Source of the DNA: Bacteroidota bacterium | Lineage (GTDB): Bacteria; Bacteroidota; Bacteroidia; 2-12-FULL-35-15 | DNA: 46,061 bases | Direction: 5' to 3' | Assembly: GCA_025963715.1 (NCBI GenBank) | Contig: JAOQAG010000043.1 | Coordinates: forward strand, 1 to 46,061 | In this document: positions 25,489 to 36,530 of the stretch, piece by piece | Layout: the number at the start of each line of letters is the position of its first letter | Position numbering within the stretch: the stretch's first letter is position 1 | The notes under the pieces: generated by a model | Databases searched by the model: none | What the model saw: the letters and a program-made list of their open reading frames with translations, nothing else | Told to the model about the DNA's origin: nothing | Program-made: the position numbers and the translations under genes

Positions 25489-26136
25489 ATGATACATATC
25501 CTGGGAACAACCAATTCGATTTTCAATCAATACATTGCAGAGATCCGCGATGTGAATGTGCAGGGCGACAGTATGCGCTTCCGCCGCAATATGGAACGGA
25601 TGGGAGAGATCATTGCGTATGAGATCAGCAAAACACTGCATTATGAAACACGCGAATTTACAACGCCACTGGGCATTGCAAACGTGTCGGTGCCAAAAGA
25701 ACAACCTGTGATCGGAACAATTCTGCGTGCCGGATTGCCGGTTCACCAGGGAATTTTAAATTATTTTGATAAAGCCGAAAACGCTTTCATCTCGGCATAC
25801 CGCCGCCATCACAAAGACGGCAGCTTTGATATTCATGTGGAATATTTATCCGCTCCTGATATTACCGATAAAGTGTTGATCCTTTGTGATCCAATGCTGG
25901 CAACAGGTTCATCCATGGTGCTTGCATACCAGGCATTATTGAAACGCGGAAAACCACGTCATACCCACATTGTTGCGGTGATCGCGAGCAACGAAGGCCT
26001 GGATTATACCCGCAAACATTTGCCCGAGAATGTTACCTTCTGGTGCGGTGCAGTGGATGAGGAATTAACGGCACAATCCTATATTGTACCGGGATTAGGC
26101 GATGCAGGGGATTTGTCATACGGACATAAACTTTAA
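25489..26136 (+). CDS. upp: uracil phosphoribosyltransferase
   Basis: 215 residues. VLILCDPMLATGSSMVLA is the PRPP-binding loop; IVPGLGDAGDLSYG near the C-terminus binds uracil; ILRAGLPVHQG is also typical. It makes UMP from uracil and PRPP in pyrimidine salvage. Starts four bases after the preceding gene, so it is probably co-transcribed with it though unrelated in function. Confidence 0.95.
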   Translation: MIHILGTTNSIFNQYIAEIRDVNVQGDSMRFRRNMERMGEIIAYEISKTLHYETREFTTPLGIANVSVPKEQPVIGTILRAGLPVHQGILNYFDKAENAFISAYRRHHKDGSFDIHVEYLSAPDITDKVLILCDPMLATGSSMVLAYQALLKRGKPRHTHIVAVIASNEGLDYTRKHLPENVTFWCGAVDEELTAQSYIVPGLGDAGDLSYGHKL

Positions 26137-26149
26137 TTTTTAACCAAAA

Positions 26150-26614
26150 TTGAACTCGTGGTGGGAAATTATGATCATCTTTTTACTGAGCACAGTAAAA
26201 TTTGTTTTTGGTGCTGTTCCCACGGCGCTCGGAATGGGCTTTTCCTTTTTTGAAGCCGTTACCGTTACTTCATTGGGCGGATTTACCGGTGTTACCATTT
26301 TTGTTTTCATGAGTGAGCGGATCGTAGCAGGTCTCAGGAAAAGAAGAGAAGAGCGCATGAAAAGAGGCGAACCGCACGGCAAGCGATTTACCCGGAAAAA
26401 CAAACTCATTGTAAAAGCAAAAATGCGTTTTGGATTGGCCGGAATTGCTTTTTTAACACCGCTTTTATTTTCCATTCCGCTCGGTTGCTTCCTTGCCGTA
26501 AGGTATTTCAAACACAAGCAAAAAATTATCATTTACATGTTCCTGTCCATTATTTTTTGGTCAGTTTCTATTTCCTCCCTTAAATTACTCTTCAATATCA
26601 ATGTCGAATTATAA
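26150..26614 (+). CDS. small integral membrane protein, unknown
   Basis: About 148-154 residues. Start either TTG 26150 or ATG 26171; the ATG places the first membrane helix at the very N-terminus. Helices at ~8-28, ~32-54, ~100-120 and ~125-145, with a very basic loop between (LRKRREERMKRGEPHGKRF). No family recognised. It overlaps the next gene by 14 bases and follows upp by 13, so it is in the same transcript. Confidence 0.6.
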   Translation: MNSWWEIMIIFLLSTVKFVFGAVPTALGMGFSFFEAVTVTSLGGFTGVTIFVFMSERIVAGLRKRREERMKRGEPHGKRFTRKNKLIVKAKMRFGLAGIAFLTPLLFSIPLGCFLAVRYFKHKQKIIIYMFLSIIFWSVSISSLKLLFNINVEL

Positions 26615-27296
26615 GCATATTTTTTTTGACCTCGATAAAACATTGTGGGACATTGAGCGCAATTCCCGCGAAACATTGCTGGAGCTTTCTGTAAAATATG
26701 ATCTTACCGGTCGCGGCATCACTTCCGTAGATGAGTTTATCGTAGAATATAATAAGATCAACGATCAGTTGTGGCTGGATTATGCCAACAATAAAATCGA
26801 CAGGCATACCTTGCGTTTCGACCGTTTCCGGAAAGCATTTGCACTCTACGAAATTACCGATGAGGAATTGTCAACAGCATTCGGGAATGACTATACCGGC
26901 ATAGCGCCATTAAAAAATAATTTGTTGCCTTACGCGATTGAAATTTTGGATTATCTCTTGCCAAAATATCAATTACACATCATCACCAACGGTTTTGAAG
27001 AAGTGCAATTTGTGAAGCTAAAAAACAGCAATCTGATCAGCTATTTTAAAGAAATCATTACTTCCGAAAAAGCCGGATTTAAGAAACCGGATAGCCGCAT
27101 CTTCGAATTTTCCATGTCGCTTGCAGGTGCCAATACTCAAAATTCAATTATGATCGGCGATAGTCTGGAAGCTGATATCATTGGCGCACGCGGTGCCGGT
27201 ATTGATCAGGTATTTTTTAATCCCGGTAAAGTAGCGCACATCGAAAAAGTAACGCACGAAATAGCAAATTTGGAAGAGCTATTGAAACTATTATAG
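26601..27296 (+). CDS. HAD-superfamily phosphatase, YjjG-type
   Basis: 231 residues. HAD motifs in order: FFDLDKTLWD (DxDxT), ITNGFEE (motif II Thr), KKPDSRIF (motif III Lys), IMIGDSLEADIIGA (motif IV Asp pair). The pattern and length match YjjG-type nucleotidases that dephosphorylate non-canonical pyrimidine nucleotides, which would suit a transcript shared with upp. Substrate not provable from sequence. Confidence 0.85.
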   Translation: MSNYKHIFFDLDKTLWDIERNSRETLLELSVKYDLTGRGITSVDEFIVEYNKINDQLWLDYANNKIDRHTLRFDRFRKAFALYEITDEELSTAFGNDYTGIAPLKNNLLPYAIEILDYLLPKYQLHIITNGFEEVQFVKLKNSNLISYFKEIITSEKAGFKKPDSRIFEFSMSLAGANTQNSIMIGDSLEADIIGARGAGIDQVFFNPGKVAHIEKVTHEIANLEELLKLL

Positions 27297-27705
27297 TACG
27301 GATAACTAACAGGAACGAAACTGCGGGGCTGTGTGATCTGCTAAATACCAATTAATACGAATATACTAATCTGTGTGTGTACTGCGTTTAATTCGGAGGA
27401 CGATTTTATTTTAGCCTGTCATCCCGGGCCTGACCCGGGATCCGTTAATTAAAACCTAAAAATAATATCCTGCAAGCATTCGTGAGATCCCGGGTCAAGC
27501 CCGGGATGACATTTTTTTTATAATGCTCCCATTTTAAATAAAAATCGAACATCGCACAGATTCGTATAATTTGTTTCTGTTCGTTATCTGCATTAAATAA
27601 AAATCCCGCTACAAATGCAGCGGGATTTTTATTTAAACTAAATATTATATTCTGTTTTAAACACAGCAAAACTTTGAACTTTAAACTTTTGAACTTTAAA
27701 CTGCC
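27297..27705. repeat. 409-base non-coding gap with dispersed repeats
   Basis: No gene. Contents in order: a gtacggata...aacaggaac unit (inverse of one at ~32345-32365); an AT-rich unit ending in atactaatctgtgtg (27330-27380) also found at 37290-37345 and 38523-38608; the palindromes tcatcccgggcctgacccgggat (27419) and gagatcccgggtcaagcccgggatgac (27484-27510); a bidirectional terminator (27601-27628); and tandem aactttgaacttt units (27668-27702). Confidence 0.75.
27601..27628. terminator. bidirectional terminator between the YjjG-type and psd genes
   Basis: aaatcccgct / agcgggattt form a ten-pair stem with an eight-base loop, with T-runs on both strands (A-run at the left, T-run at the right). 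It can end the plus-strand upp transcript and the minus-strand psd transcript. Confidence 0.75.
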
Positions 27706-28362
27706 TTAATTAAACGTCGCAATCACCGTTGTGTTTCCTGTTACTTTTTGCTCCAGGTTCACTTTTACTTTTACACCTACAGGTAATAACAGATCCACAC
27801 GCGAACCGAATTTAATAAACCCGAATTCCTGTCCCTGGGTTGCTGTGTCGCCTTCTTTTGAATAATACACAATACGGCGTGCCAATGCGCCTGCGATCTG
27901 GCGAAACAAAATTTCCTGTCCGTTCTTGTGCTGGATCACGATCGTGGTGCGCTCGTTATCCGTAGATGATTTCGGATGCCATGCCACCAAAAATAATCCC
28001 GGGTGATATTTTGCGTATTTTACCAAACCGGCAATCGGGTAGCGGTTGGCGTGTACATTTATCGGCGACATAAAGATCGAGATCTGCAAACGCTTGTCTT
28101 TGAAGTATTCGTTTTCCGTTACTTCTTCGATCACCACTACTTTTCCATCAGCAGGAGCCACAATCGTATTTTCATCGATTACCACTTTACGTGCAGGATT
28201 GCGGAAAAATTGCAGAATGGTGATCAGTAAAAAAGCCGACAATGCATAACCCAGCCAGATAATGATCGGGTAGGCCGGTGCGAAATGCAGCGTCAGAAAA
28301 TTAATGATCGCTACAACAATAATCGTTAGTATAATGGATGGATAACCTTCTTTATGGATCAT
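27706..28362 (-). CDS. psd: phosphatidylserine decarboxylase, short type
   Basis: 218 residues, typical of the short class. Two membrane helices lie at ~10-50. IVAPADGKVVVIEEV and SIFMSPINVHANRYP are family signatures. GFIKFGSRVDLLLP near residue 185 contains the Gly-Ser self-cleavage site whose Ser becomes the pyruvoyl group. It makes phosphatidylethanolamine in the inner membrane. Lies 21 bases after yidC on the same strand. Confidence 0.93.
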   Translation of the reverse strand: MIHKEGYPSIILTIIVVAIINFLTLHFAPAYPIIIWLGYALSAFLLITILQFFRNPARKVVIDENTIVAPADGKVVVIEEVTENEYFKDKRLQISIFMSPINVHANRYPIAGLVKYAKYHPGLFLVAWHPKSSTDNERTTIVIQHKNGQEILFRQIAGALARRIVYYSKEGDTATQGQEFGFIKFGSRVDLLLPVGVKVKVNLEQKVTGNTTVIATFN

Positions 28363-28383
28363 ATCAAAAAACGTTTATAAAAA

Positions 28384-30282
28384 TTATTTTTTCTTTTGGC
28401 GTTGTTCTGCTTCTTTCTGCATGGCCTGCAAACGCTCCTGGAACTTGGATTGTTTTACAGGTTTTAATTTATTGTCCTGTAATTTTTTATGCAGTGCATC
28501 ACTGTCGATCACATATTTTTGGATGAACCAGGTTTGTCCGAAAGTAAACATATTCGCAAGGAAATAATACCAGCTCAATCCTGCAGAATAGTTATTCAAA
28601 AATCCAAGGAACAGGATCGGCATCAGGTACATCATCCATTTCATGCCGGGCATTTGGTTGCTGCTACCCATCAGCTGACTGTTGCTCCAGGTATACAATA
28701 ATGTAGAACCTGTCATCAGCAATGCAAACAAACTCACGTGATCGCCGTACCATGGAACGCTAAAGCCAAAGTTATAAACCGAATCGTAGGTGGACATATC
28801 ATGCGCCCACAGGAAACCTTGCTGGCGCAATTCAATAGAAGCAGGGAAGAAGCTGAACAAAGCCATCAGGATCGGCATTTGCAACAATACCGGGATACAA
28901 CCAGCCATTGGATTTACACCCGCTTGTTTGTACAGCGCCATGGTTGCCTGTTGTTTTTTCATTGGCTCATCATCCTTGTGTTTTTCGTTCAACGCATCGA
29001 TCTCCGGTTTTAACACGCGCATTTTTGCAGATGATAATACCGTGCGGTAAGCGATCGGTAACATCAGCAATTTGATGATGATCGTCAGGATCAAAATAAT
29101 GATCCCGTAATTAAGGTGCATGCCGTTCAGTAAATTAAAGATCGGGATCACGAGAAAGCGGTTGATCCAACCGAAAATTTTCCAACCCAGATTGATTTGG
29201 CGCTCCAGGTTCAGGTCGTATTTTTTTAACGTTTGATAGTGGTTTGGCCCGAAATAAATCCGCATTCCGTATGAATCAGCTTGCAAGTGATTGTATGGAA
29301 AACTCATCGAAGCCGATAATTCTTTTACATATTTTTCAGAACCCAGGTCGTTATTGGTTTTGATCTTGCTGTTTGCATCAAACGCATGATCCGGAATAAA
29401 TGTGCTGGTAAAAAACTGTTGTTTCAAACCAATCCATTTTGTTGGTTGTTCCAGCACTTTTTCTTCGCTGCTTCCTTCACTGATCTTGTCGATCGTTTCT
29501 TCCGCATTTTCAAAATAGATCGTCGATGCACGTGCCTGTGTCTGGTGATTTTGTTCCAGCATCGGCGTTTTCATCGCAACGTTGAACGTCAGACTTTTTT
29601 CAGAAGCCAAAATCGTATTTTGCATGCCTACAATGTTTACACGATATCCCATCATGTAATCATCGCCTTTCAGCGAATAAACAAACTCAATGTATTTTGA
29701 TTTATCGCCTCCGTACAAACGCATGGAAAGCGCTTTTTCATTTTTTCCGGTAACGGTAAGGTTGCTGGTTGCATCCGGTACAAAGTATAAGGTGTCGGTC
29801 GATAATTCTTTTAAAGCTGTTTTAAAAGTGATGTTTTGTGTAGACGAATCTGCTGTGAACAGCAGCAATGGCTTTTTGTCAAACGTTTTGTAATTTTTTA
29901 ATTCAACGGAAGAGATCCGGCCGCCTTTCGTGGAAACGTTCACTTTCATTAAATCATTTTCCATCGTGATCACTTTGTTGTCGCCCGAAGAAGCATCCGC
30001 AAAATCACCGTAGACCTGTTTTTTAATGATATTTTTTACTGAATCATTTACCACACCGTTTGCAGAAACAGGTAAACCGCCGTTCAGCGCTTTCAGCTTT
30101 TTTTGTTGCTCTACATTCTTTTTCGCATCATCAATTGCTTTTTGTGTGATCACATAATGCGCAACCGAATCCTGTGCGTGCTGTAACTTTGCTTTTTCCG
30201 CTGCCGATGGCTGAGCGTAAACCATCCAGCCAATTAAAATTCCGCCAATCAATAGCAGACCAAATATCGAATTCCTGTCCAT
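28384..30282 (-). CDS. yidC: membrane protein insertase YidC
   Basis: 632 residues. An N-terminal helix (NSIFGLLLIGGILIGWMVYA) is followed by a ~300-residue periplasmic beta domain and a C-terminal Oxa1-like domain (~360-600) with FLVIPIFNLLNG, PIAYRTVLSSAKMRVLKPE, GVNPMAGCIPVLLQMPIL and a basic tail. It inserts and folds inner-membrane proteins. Probable promoter at 30327; psd follows downstream. In many Bacteroidota yidC is next to pyrG; here three small paralogs separate them. Confidence 0.96.
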   Translation of the reverse strand: MDRNSIFGLLLIGGILIGWMVYAQPSAAEKAKLQHAQDSVAHYVITQKAIDDAKKNVEQQKKLKALNGGLPVSANGVVNDSVKNIIKKQVYGDFADASSGDNKVITMENDLMKVNVSTKGGRISSVELKNYKTFDKKPLLLFTADSSTQNITFKTALKELSTDTLYFVPDATSNLTVTGKNEKALSMRLYGGDKSKYIEFVYSLKGDDYMMGYRVNIVGMQNTILASEKSLTFNVAMKTPMLEQNHQTQARASTIYFENAEETIDKISEGSSEEKVLEQPTKWIGLKQQFFTSTFIPDHAFDANSKIKTNNDLGSEKYVKELSASMSFPYNHLQADSYGMRIYFGPNHYQTLKKYDLNLERQINLGWKIFGWINRFLVIPIFNLLNGMHLNYGIIILILTIIIKLLMLPIAYRTVLSSAKMRVLKPEIDALNEKHKDDEPMKKQQATMALYKQAGVNPMAGCIPVLLQMPILMALFSFFPASIELRQQGFLWAHDMSTYDSVYNFGFSVPWYGDHVSLFALLMTGSTLLYTWSNSQLMGSSNQMPGMKWMMYLMPILFLGFLNNYSAGLSWYYFLANMFTFGQTWFIQKYVIDSDALHKKLQDNKLKPVKQSKFQERLQAMQKEAEQRQKKK

Positions 30283-30326
30283 TTTAAGTTTTTTAAGGCC
30301 TAAAGAAGCCCTTTGAATTTAGGGCG

Positions 30327-30334
30327 CAAAGATA
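30327..30334 (-). promoter_or_regulatory. probable -7 element of yidC
   Basis: On the minus strand TATCTTTG matches TAnnTTTG, 45 bases before the yidC start. A TTG at the right distance is not evident, so the call rests on the -7 element alone. Confidence 0.5.
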
Positions 30335-30438
30335 ACAATTATTGGTGTCGGAGGGGCGATTTTTCCGCAGAAAATGCAGGGATCTTCAAATGATTCGGCA
30401 GGCGGTGGCTGCCTGTCGGTAAGCAGTAAAATAACGGC

Positions 30439-31020
30439 TTAATTATCCTCCCCGTCTTTCGGGATGTAATGATCCTGCGGGTAGGTCAGGTAGCTTTGGG
30501 AAGCGTCGTACTTGCTGTGCTTGTCAGAATAATTTGAACCACCGCTGTTACTGTGATGGCCGTCAAAATTTGAAAGAAAGGCTAAAATTTGTACCGAAGC
30601 ATGGATGACGCTGCCCAGAACATCCAGCACAGGAATTCCATTTTTATTGGCTGCGTACGAAGTCGACTTTTTTTCGTCTGTTGCAGCGGCTGCAACTTGT
30701 TGCTCCGAATGTGCCGGTTGGATCTGTTCCACTTTTATATACATCAGCAGCAATTCATTGATGCTGATCGTGTTTTCAAACCGGTCGTCACATACTGTCC
30801 GGAACAAGATCGTGTAAGTCGTATCGTCATATTTCACCAGCTGCGCCGTTTCAAAGGTACTGTCGGGTTGTTGCGGGAATAAGCCGAATTTTTGTTTTTC
30901 GTTGAGCGTGATGGTATTTCCAAGAGAGGGATGAAGCATCATAATTTGTCCGGTACCGCGCATTTGCGCATGAACAGCAAGGATAAAGCACATACACAAA
31001 AATGTGAAAAGTGTTCTCAT
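30439..31020 (-). CDS. secreted protein, paralog family copy 3
   Basis: 193 residues. The signal peptide (MRTLFTFLCMCFILAVHAQ) is followed by MMLHPSLGNTITLNEKQKFGLFPQQPDSTFETAQLVKYDDTTYTILF, which aligns in pattern with the two genes upstream (LHxxxGxxIxxxEKxKxxLFP, AQxxxYxDTTY). The last third is different, low-complexity and rich in His/Ser/Gly. No family recognised. It follows the previous paralog by six bases, so they share a transcript. Confidence 0.7.
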   Translation of the reverse strand: MRTLFTFLCMCFILAVHAQMRGTGQIMMLHPSLGNTITLNEKQKFGLFPQQPDSTFETAQLVKYDDTTYTILFRTVCDDRFENTISINELLLMYIKVEQIQPAHSEQQVAAAATDEKKSTSYAANKNGIPVLDVLGSVIHASVQILAFLSNFDGHHSNSGGSNYSDKHSKYDASQSYLTYPQDHYIPKDGEDN

Positions 31021-31026
31021 GACCAG

Positions 31027-31506
31027 TTAATTAAGTATTAGCGTAAATATAACTTCCATTGTGATTTCCACTGTTGCGGAGACCATGTCTCCCAGGAAAC
31101 TTGTCCAGAATTCACTTCGCTCTGCTTTTACGCGCTGATCGTGCTGTCGTTTTTTTTCTTCCGCTGTTATTACGTAATCACCTTCTATCGTTTTTCCGTT
31201 CTCAATATTATCGATCCGGTTATACAGGTCGTCCATCCGGCTATTGCTGATCACCGTTTTTATCATGCTGCCGTTGCTGGAGGCAATTCTTAATTCATAG
31301 GTCGTATCGTTGTAACGGAAGATCTGCGCACTATCAAACTCCCTGTCGTTGTATTCCGGAAACAGCTGGTATTTTATTTTTTCATCACGTGTAATGGTTT
31401 TACCTACAGCCGTGTGAATGCCGATGAGTTTTGCCGTATCCGCGGTTTGTGCATTCGCCCCGAGCGATATGATCAGCAGCAATATGAAAAGTTGGAGTCG
31501 TTTCAT
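31027..31506 (-). CDS. secreted protein, paralog family copy 2
   Basis: About 159 residues from the ATG at 31506 (a TTG at 31515 would add three). Signal peptide MKRLQLFILLLIISLGANAQ; then IGIHTAVGKTITRDEKIKYQLFPEY and SAQIFRYNDTTYELRI, close to copy 1. A hydrophobic stretch near the C-terminus (ATVEITMEVIFTLILN) could sit in a membrane. Unknown function. TATATTTG lies just before the start on the minus strand and may be its own -7 element. Confidence 0.7.
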   Translation of the reverse strand: MKRLQLFILLLIISLGANAQTADTAKLIGIHTAVGKTITRDEKIKYQLFPEYNDREFDSAQIFRYNDTTYELRIASSNGSMIKTVISNSRMDDLYNRIDNIENGKTIEGDYVITAEEKKRQHDQRVKAERSEFWTSFLGDMVSATVEITMEVIFTLILN

Positions 31507-31583
31507 GTATTTCAAATATACAAAAAATCAAGCAGAGGGCTTTGCTATTTTTTTGTTAAAAAATGTTTAGAGAAATCTTTTTG

Positions 31584-32048
31584 TTACCGCGGCATAAACA
31601 GACTGAGCGTGTACAATACCTGTAGTGTTGTTAGCAAAACAGTCCCGATCTTTTGGTTCACATCCGGCGCGCTCATGTGTTTTTCATACGTATCTTGTTT
31701 TTCCTGTGTGGTGATGGCGTATTCCGGATCTTTTATTTTTCCTTTTTCCACATCCTCGATCCGGGTATAAAAATCATCCATCTGGTAGGTGCGGATGGTA
31801 TCCTTTAATGTGTTCCCGTCGGTTTGTGTAATTTTCAGGAGGTAAGTGGTATCGTTGTACATGAATACCTGTGCGCTTGTAAACGTGTTGTCGCTGTATT
31901 CCGGAAAAAGGCGATATTTTATTTTTTCATTGTGCGAAATGATTTTACCCACCGCCGGATGCAGTCCGATGAGCTTTGCCGTATCGGGTTGTGCATTCGC
32001 GCAAAGCGAGAGAAATAAAAACGCGATGAAAAAGTGGAGCTGTTTCAT
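31584..32048 (-). CDS. secreted protein, paralog family copy 1
   Basis: About 154 residues from ATG 32048, chosen because the signal peptide MKQLHFFIAFLFLSLCANAQ starts there; the longer frame to 32102 adds no recognisable sequence. Mature part: IGLHPAVGKIISHNEKIKYRLFPEY, SAQVFMYNDTTYLLKI, then a hydrophobic C-terminus (VLLTTLQVLYTLSLFMP). Nearly the same architecture as copy 2. TATCTTTG on the minus strand just upstream is a possible -7 element. Confidence 0.7.
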   Translation of the reverse strand: MKQLHFFIAFLFLSLCANAQPDTAKLIGLHPAVGKIISHNEKIKYRLFPEYSDNTFTSAQVFMYNDTTYLLKITQTDGNTLKDTIRTYQMDDFYTRIEDVEKGKIKDPEYAITTQEKQDTYEKHMSAPDVNQKIGTVLLTTLQVLYTLSLFMPR

Positions 32049-32366
32049 GTATTTCAAAGATACGAAGATTGTTGCCACAGATTCACAGATTAAAAAAGGC
32101 AATAAAAATCCTGTCAGGGTTTTAATTCCGACAGGAGTAAATATACTTTATACAGATTTGCGTATTGGATACTGCAAGCATTTATGAGATCCCGGGTCAG
32201 GCCCGGGATGACAGCTTCGTAGAATGATCACTATTCAAATAAACATTTAGAAAACACAGAATAAACACAGATTGGTATATTGGTAGCAATTAGTATTTAG
32301 TAGATCCACAGATTCGTAATGTCATCCTGAGCTTGTCGAAGGACGTTCCTGTTCGCTATCCGTACA
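32049..32366. repeat. 318-base non-coding gap with dispersed repeats
   Basis: No gene. It contains an imperfect hairpin (~32109-32136) that could end pyrG transcription on the minus strand, the palindrome gagatcccgggtcaggcccgggatgac (32186-32212) whose flanks also match 27468-27511, an inverse copy of the atactaatctgtg unit (~32255-32315), and gtcatcctgagcttgtcgaagg (~32321). Confidence 0.7.
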
Positions 32367-34010
<1,644 letters not shown>

Positions 34011-34104
34011 TCAATTCTTTGATTATCAGACCGAATAAACTCAATTCCACTGGATTCTCCCGGAGAGTTTTGGAGAAAAAATGCCGTTTTTATTATTGGT
34101 CGTA

Positions 34105-34112
34105 CAAAATTA
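34105..34112 (-). promoter_or_regulatory. possible -7 element of pyrG
   Basis: Minus-strand TAATTTTG matches TAnnTTTG, with TTT about 19 bases upstream as a weak -33. It would give a leader of roughly 110 bases. Confidence 0.4.
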
Positions 34113-34156
34113 CGAATAATTCCTGCCGGTAAAAAATGTTTTGGTCGAATTGTTAC

Positions 34157-34190
34157 AAAAAAAATCCGCAGCAATTGAAATGCTGCGGAT
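34157..34190 (-). terminator. terminator of the TonB-dependent receptor gene
   Basis: atccgcagca / tgctgcggat pair perfectly around the loop attgaaa, and on the minus strand the stem is followed by eight or more T. It lies about 20 bases after the receptor's stop. Confidence 0.85.
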
Positions 34191-34211
34191 CTTAAATGTG
34201 TTCCGTGTTTT

Positions 34212-36530
34212 TTAGAACGTAAGGGAAATGCTTGCAGATGGCATGATCGGTAACTGGTTCACACGTTTGTACTGCACACGGTCAAAATAAAAGATGTTTT
34301 CGCGGTTATACACGTTTGTTGCACCAACAGTAGCTTCCAGCTTGGTGTTCTCAAACAGCTGCCATCCTTTTTTTATGTTAATGTCCAGGCGGTGATACCA
34401 TGGCAATTCTTTGGTTTGATCGGCTGCGTAAAAATAATTCAGGTTGCCATTGTTAGTGGTATAATTGGTAGTGATCCCATCGCTGAAATTCTCATCTTCA
34501 TAAAATCCGCCGGTTGGTTTGAACGGAAAGCCCGATCCGATGTTCCAGCGAACGTCCGCTTCCCAGTTCCTGTCTTTTCCAAAGGTGTAGGATGCCACAA
34601 TGTTGACGTTGTGTCTTCTGTCGTAATGCGTCCGGTATTCCTGGATCGGATCTTTTTGCGTTACGTAACCCAATGAATACACTACCCACACGTAAAAGCG
34701 TTTGTAATCGTATTTTAACACCACATCCACCCCTTTTGCTTTACCGGTTTCGATGATGTAATCGTTTTTCTGTAAAGCATTTACGTTTGGCGTTGTTTCG
34801 TCGTAAATTTTGTACGGGTTCAGGTTGGTCAATTGTTTAAAATCCTTGATGTATCCTTCAATGTTCAGGTCAAAATGTTTGGCAATGTCAAATTCAAATC
34901 CGGCTACATAATGGTTTGCTTTCTGTAATTTGCTTTTCGGATCCTGGTTTTTTCCATCGGCATCCACCGTGTATAAATTATCCGGGCCGGATAAGAAGCC
35001 GGAGAATAAATTTACCACATCACGATCGGTGTTGGTTGCGATCAAATTCTGAGAGTACATTCCGGTAGCTCCTTTGAAACGGATCCTTGGCGTGATGTTC
35101 CATTTTAAATTCAGGCGCGGCTCCGGCGATGTGTTTGCCAGTGATGCATAATATTGTAAGCGGAAACTTGGCTCCAATACTAATTTTTTGTGTTTGGAAA
35201 CCCATTTGTATTTCACGTAACCGCCAATTTCGGTCGTGTTCTCGTTTTGTGACAGGTGGCGTCCAACGGAGTTGTAAAAATCAAAGTCGGTCGTAAAGCC
35301 CAATACTTCCAATCCGTAGTTCAGCTCGTTTTTACCCATGAAGTAAGAAAATCCAACACCCATGTTAAAACCTTTGATAGCGCTGCTTTCTTCCTGTTGC
35401 CCTTCCGGTTTCATCACAATTTTGTATTGCGAATAAGCGAAATTACCATTTACAAGGATCGGTGAGTTTTGAGGAACAACCAGGAAGTTACCGCCACCGC
35501 CGTAAGAGTTCCATTTCATATCCTGCAACGATTTGTAGCTTACTTTATCATCGAAATTAAAACCGAATAAGTTCAGCTTGCTCCCGTTGTTAGAGTTAAA
35601 GGAAACTTTTCCGTAATAATCGTCGAAGCTGAATGGCAAGCCGTTTTTATCAACGTAAGAATACAGCAATTTAGAAGTGGTAGGCAGGTAGGCTGTTTTT
35701 GCCGATAAGATAAAAGAGATCGTAGAGTTGGAGGTTTCTTTCAATCGTTTCAACGGGCCTTCCAGCAATACTTTGGATCCAAACGGACTAGCAGAAACTT
35801 TTCCTGCCAGGCGTTTTTTATTACCATCACGTGTGCTGATGTCCATAATGGAGGAAACACGTCCGCCGTACTCAGCGCCAAATCCACCGCTGTATACATC
35901 CGCATTACGGATAATGTCGGCATCAAAAACGGAAAATAGACCAATAGAGTGAAAAGGGTTGTACACGATCATCCCGTCCAGCAATACTTTGTTCTGGATC
36001 GGTGATCCACCGCGGATATACAGCTGCCCGCCCTGGTCACCTGTAAAGATAACACCCGGTAATACCTGTAAATACTGTGCAAGATCCGGCTCACCGCCAA
36101 CGCTTGGTAATCTTTTGATAGCGATCGGGTCAATTTTATTAACGGAAACCTGTGTTTCGGTTTGTTTTGCTTCTGATTCGGCAGAGATCTCCACCATTCT
36201 CAATTTTACATTTGACTTGATCAGGTATAATTTTTTGTTGATGATATCACCTGCTTTTACAGTGATATTTTCCTGCAAAGTGTCGTATCCAAGCGTGGAA
36301 GCGATCAGTAATGTGTAATTTCCCGGAGGGATCTTCGTGATCGAGAAAAATCCGTTTACATCTGTGGAATTTCCGATGGTGGTACCTTTTAAAATAACGT
36401 TGGTAAACAACATCGGTTCACCGGTATCTTTCAAATAAACAAATCCGCGGATACTTCCTGTTGATTGTTGTGCAAAAGCCACATTTACAAAAAGAAGGGA
36501 GAGAGTGATGATCAGTAATTTAAATTTCAT
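34212..36530 (-). CDS. TonB-dependent receptor with carboxypeptidase-regulatory-like domain
   Basis: About 772 residues from ATG 36530, where the signal peptide MKFKLLIITLSLLFVNVAFAQ begins. Residues ~25-110 form the regulatory-like (CarboxypepD_reg) domain (GSIRGFVYLKDTGEPMLFTNV). A plug domain follows, with LAQYLQVLPGVIFTGDQGGQLYIRGGSP, then a beta-barrel with repeated aromatic strands ending in SASISLTF. The outer-membrane channel imports an unknown ligand; no SusD partner is adjacent. Confidence 0.92.
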   Translation of the reverse strand: MKFKLLIITLSLLFVNVAFAQQSTGSIRGFVYLKDTGEPMLFTNVILKGTTIGNSTDVNGFFSITKIPPGNYTLLIASTLGYDTLQENITVKAGDIINKKLYLIKSNVKLRMVEISAESEAKQTETQVSVNKIDPIAIKRLPSVGGEPDLAQYLQVLPGVIFTGDQGGQLYIRGGSPIQNKVLLDGMIVYNPFHSIGLFSVFDADIIRNADVYSGGFGAEYGGRVSSIMDISTRDGNKKRLAGKVSASPFGSKVLLEGPLKRLKETSNSTISFILSAKTAYLPTTSKLLYSYVDKNGLPFSFDDYYGKVSFNSNNGSKLNLFGFNFDDKVSYKSLQDMKWNSYGGGGNFLVVPQNSPILVNGNFAYSQYKIVMKPEGQQEESSAIKGFNMGVGFSYFMGKNELNYGLEVLGFTTDFDFYNSVGRHLSQNENTTEIGGYVKYKWVSKHKKLVLEPSFRLQYYASLANTSPEPRLNLKWNITPRIRFKGATGMYSQNLIATNTDRDVVNLFSGFLSGPDNLYTVDADGKNQDPKSKLQKANHYVAGFEFDIAKHFDLNIEGYIKDFKQLTNLNPYKIYDETTPNVNALQKNDYIIETGKAKGVDVVLKYDYKRFYVWVVYSLGYVTQKDPIQEYRTHYDRRHNVNIVASYTFGKDRNWEADVRWNIGSGFPFKPTGGFYEDENFSDGITTNYTTNNGNLNYFYAADQTKELPWYHRLDINIKKGWQLFENTKLEATVGATNVYNRENIFYFDRVQYKRVNQLPIMPSASISLTF

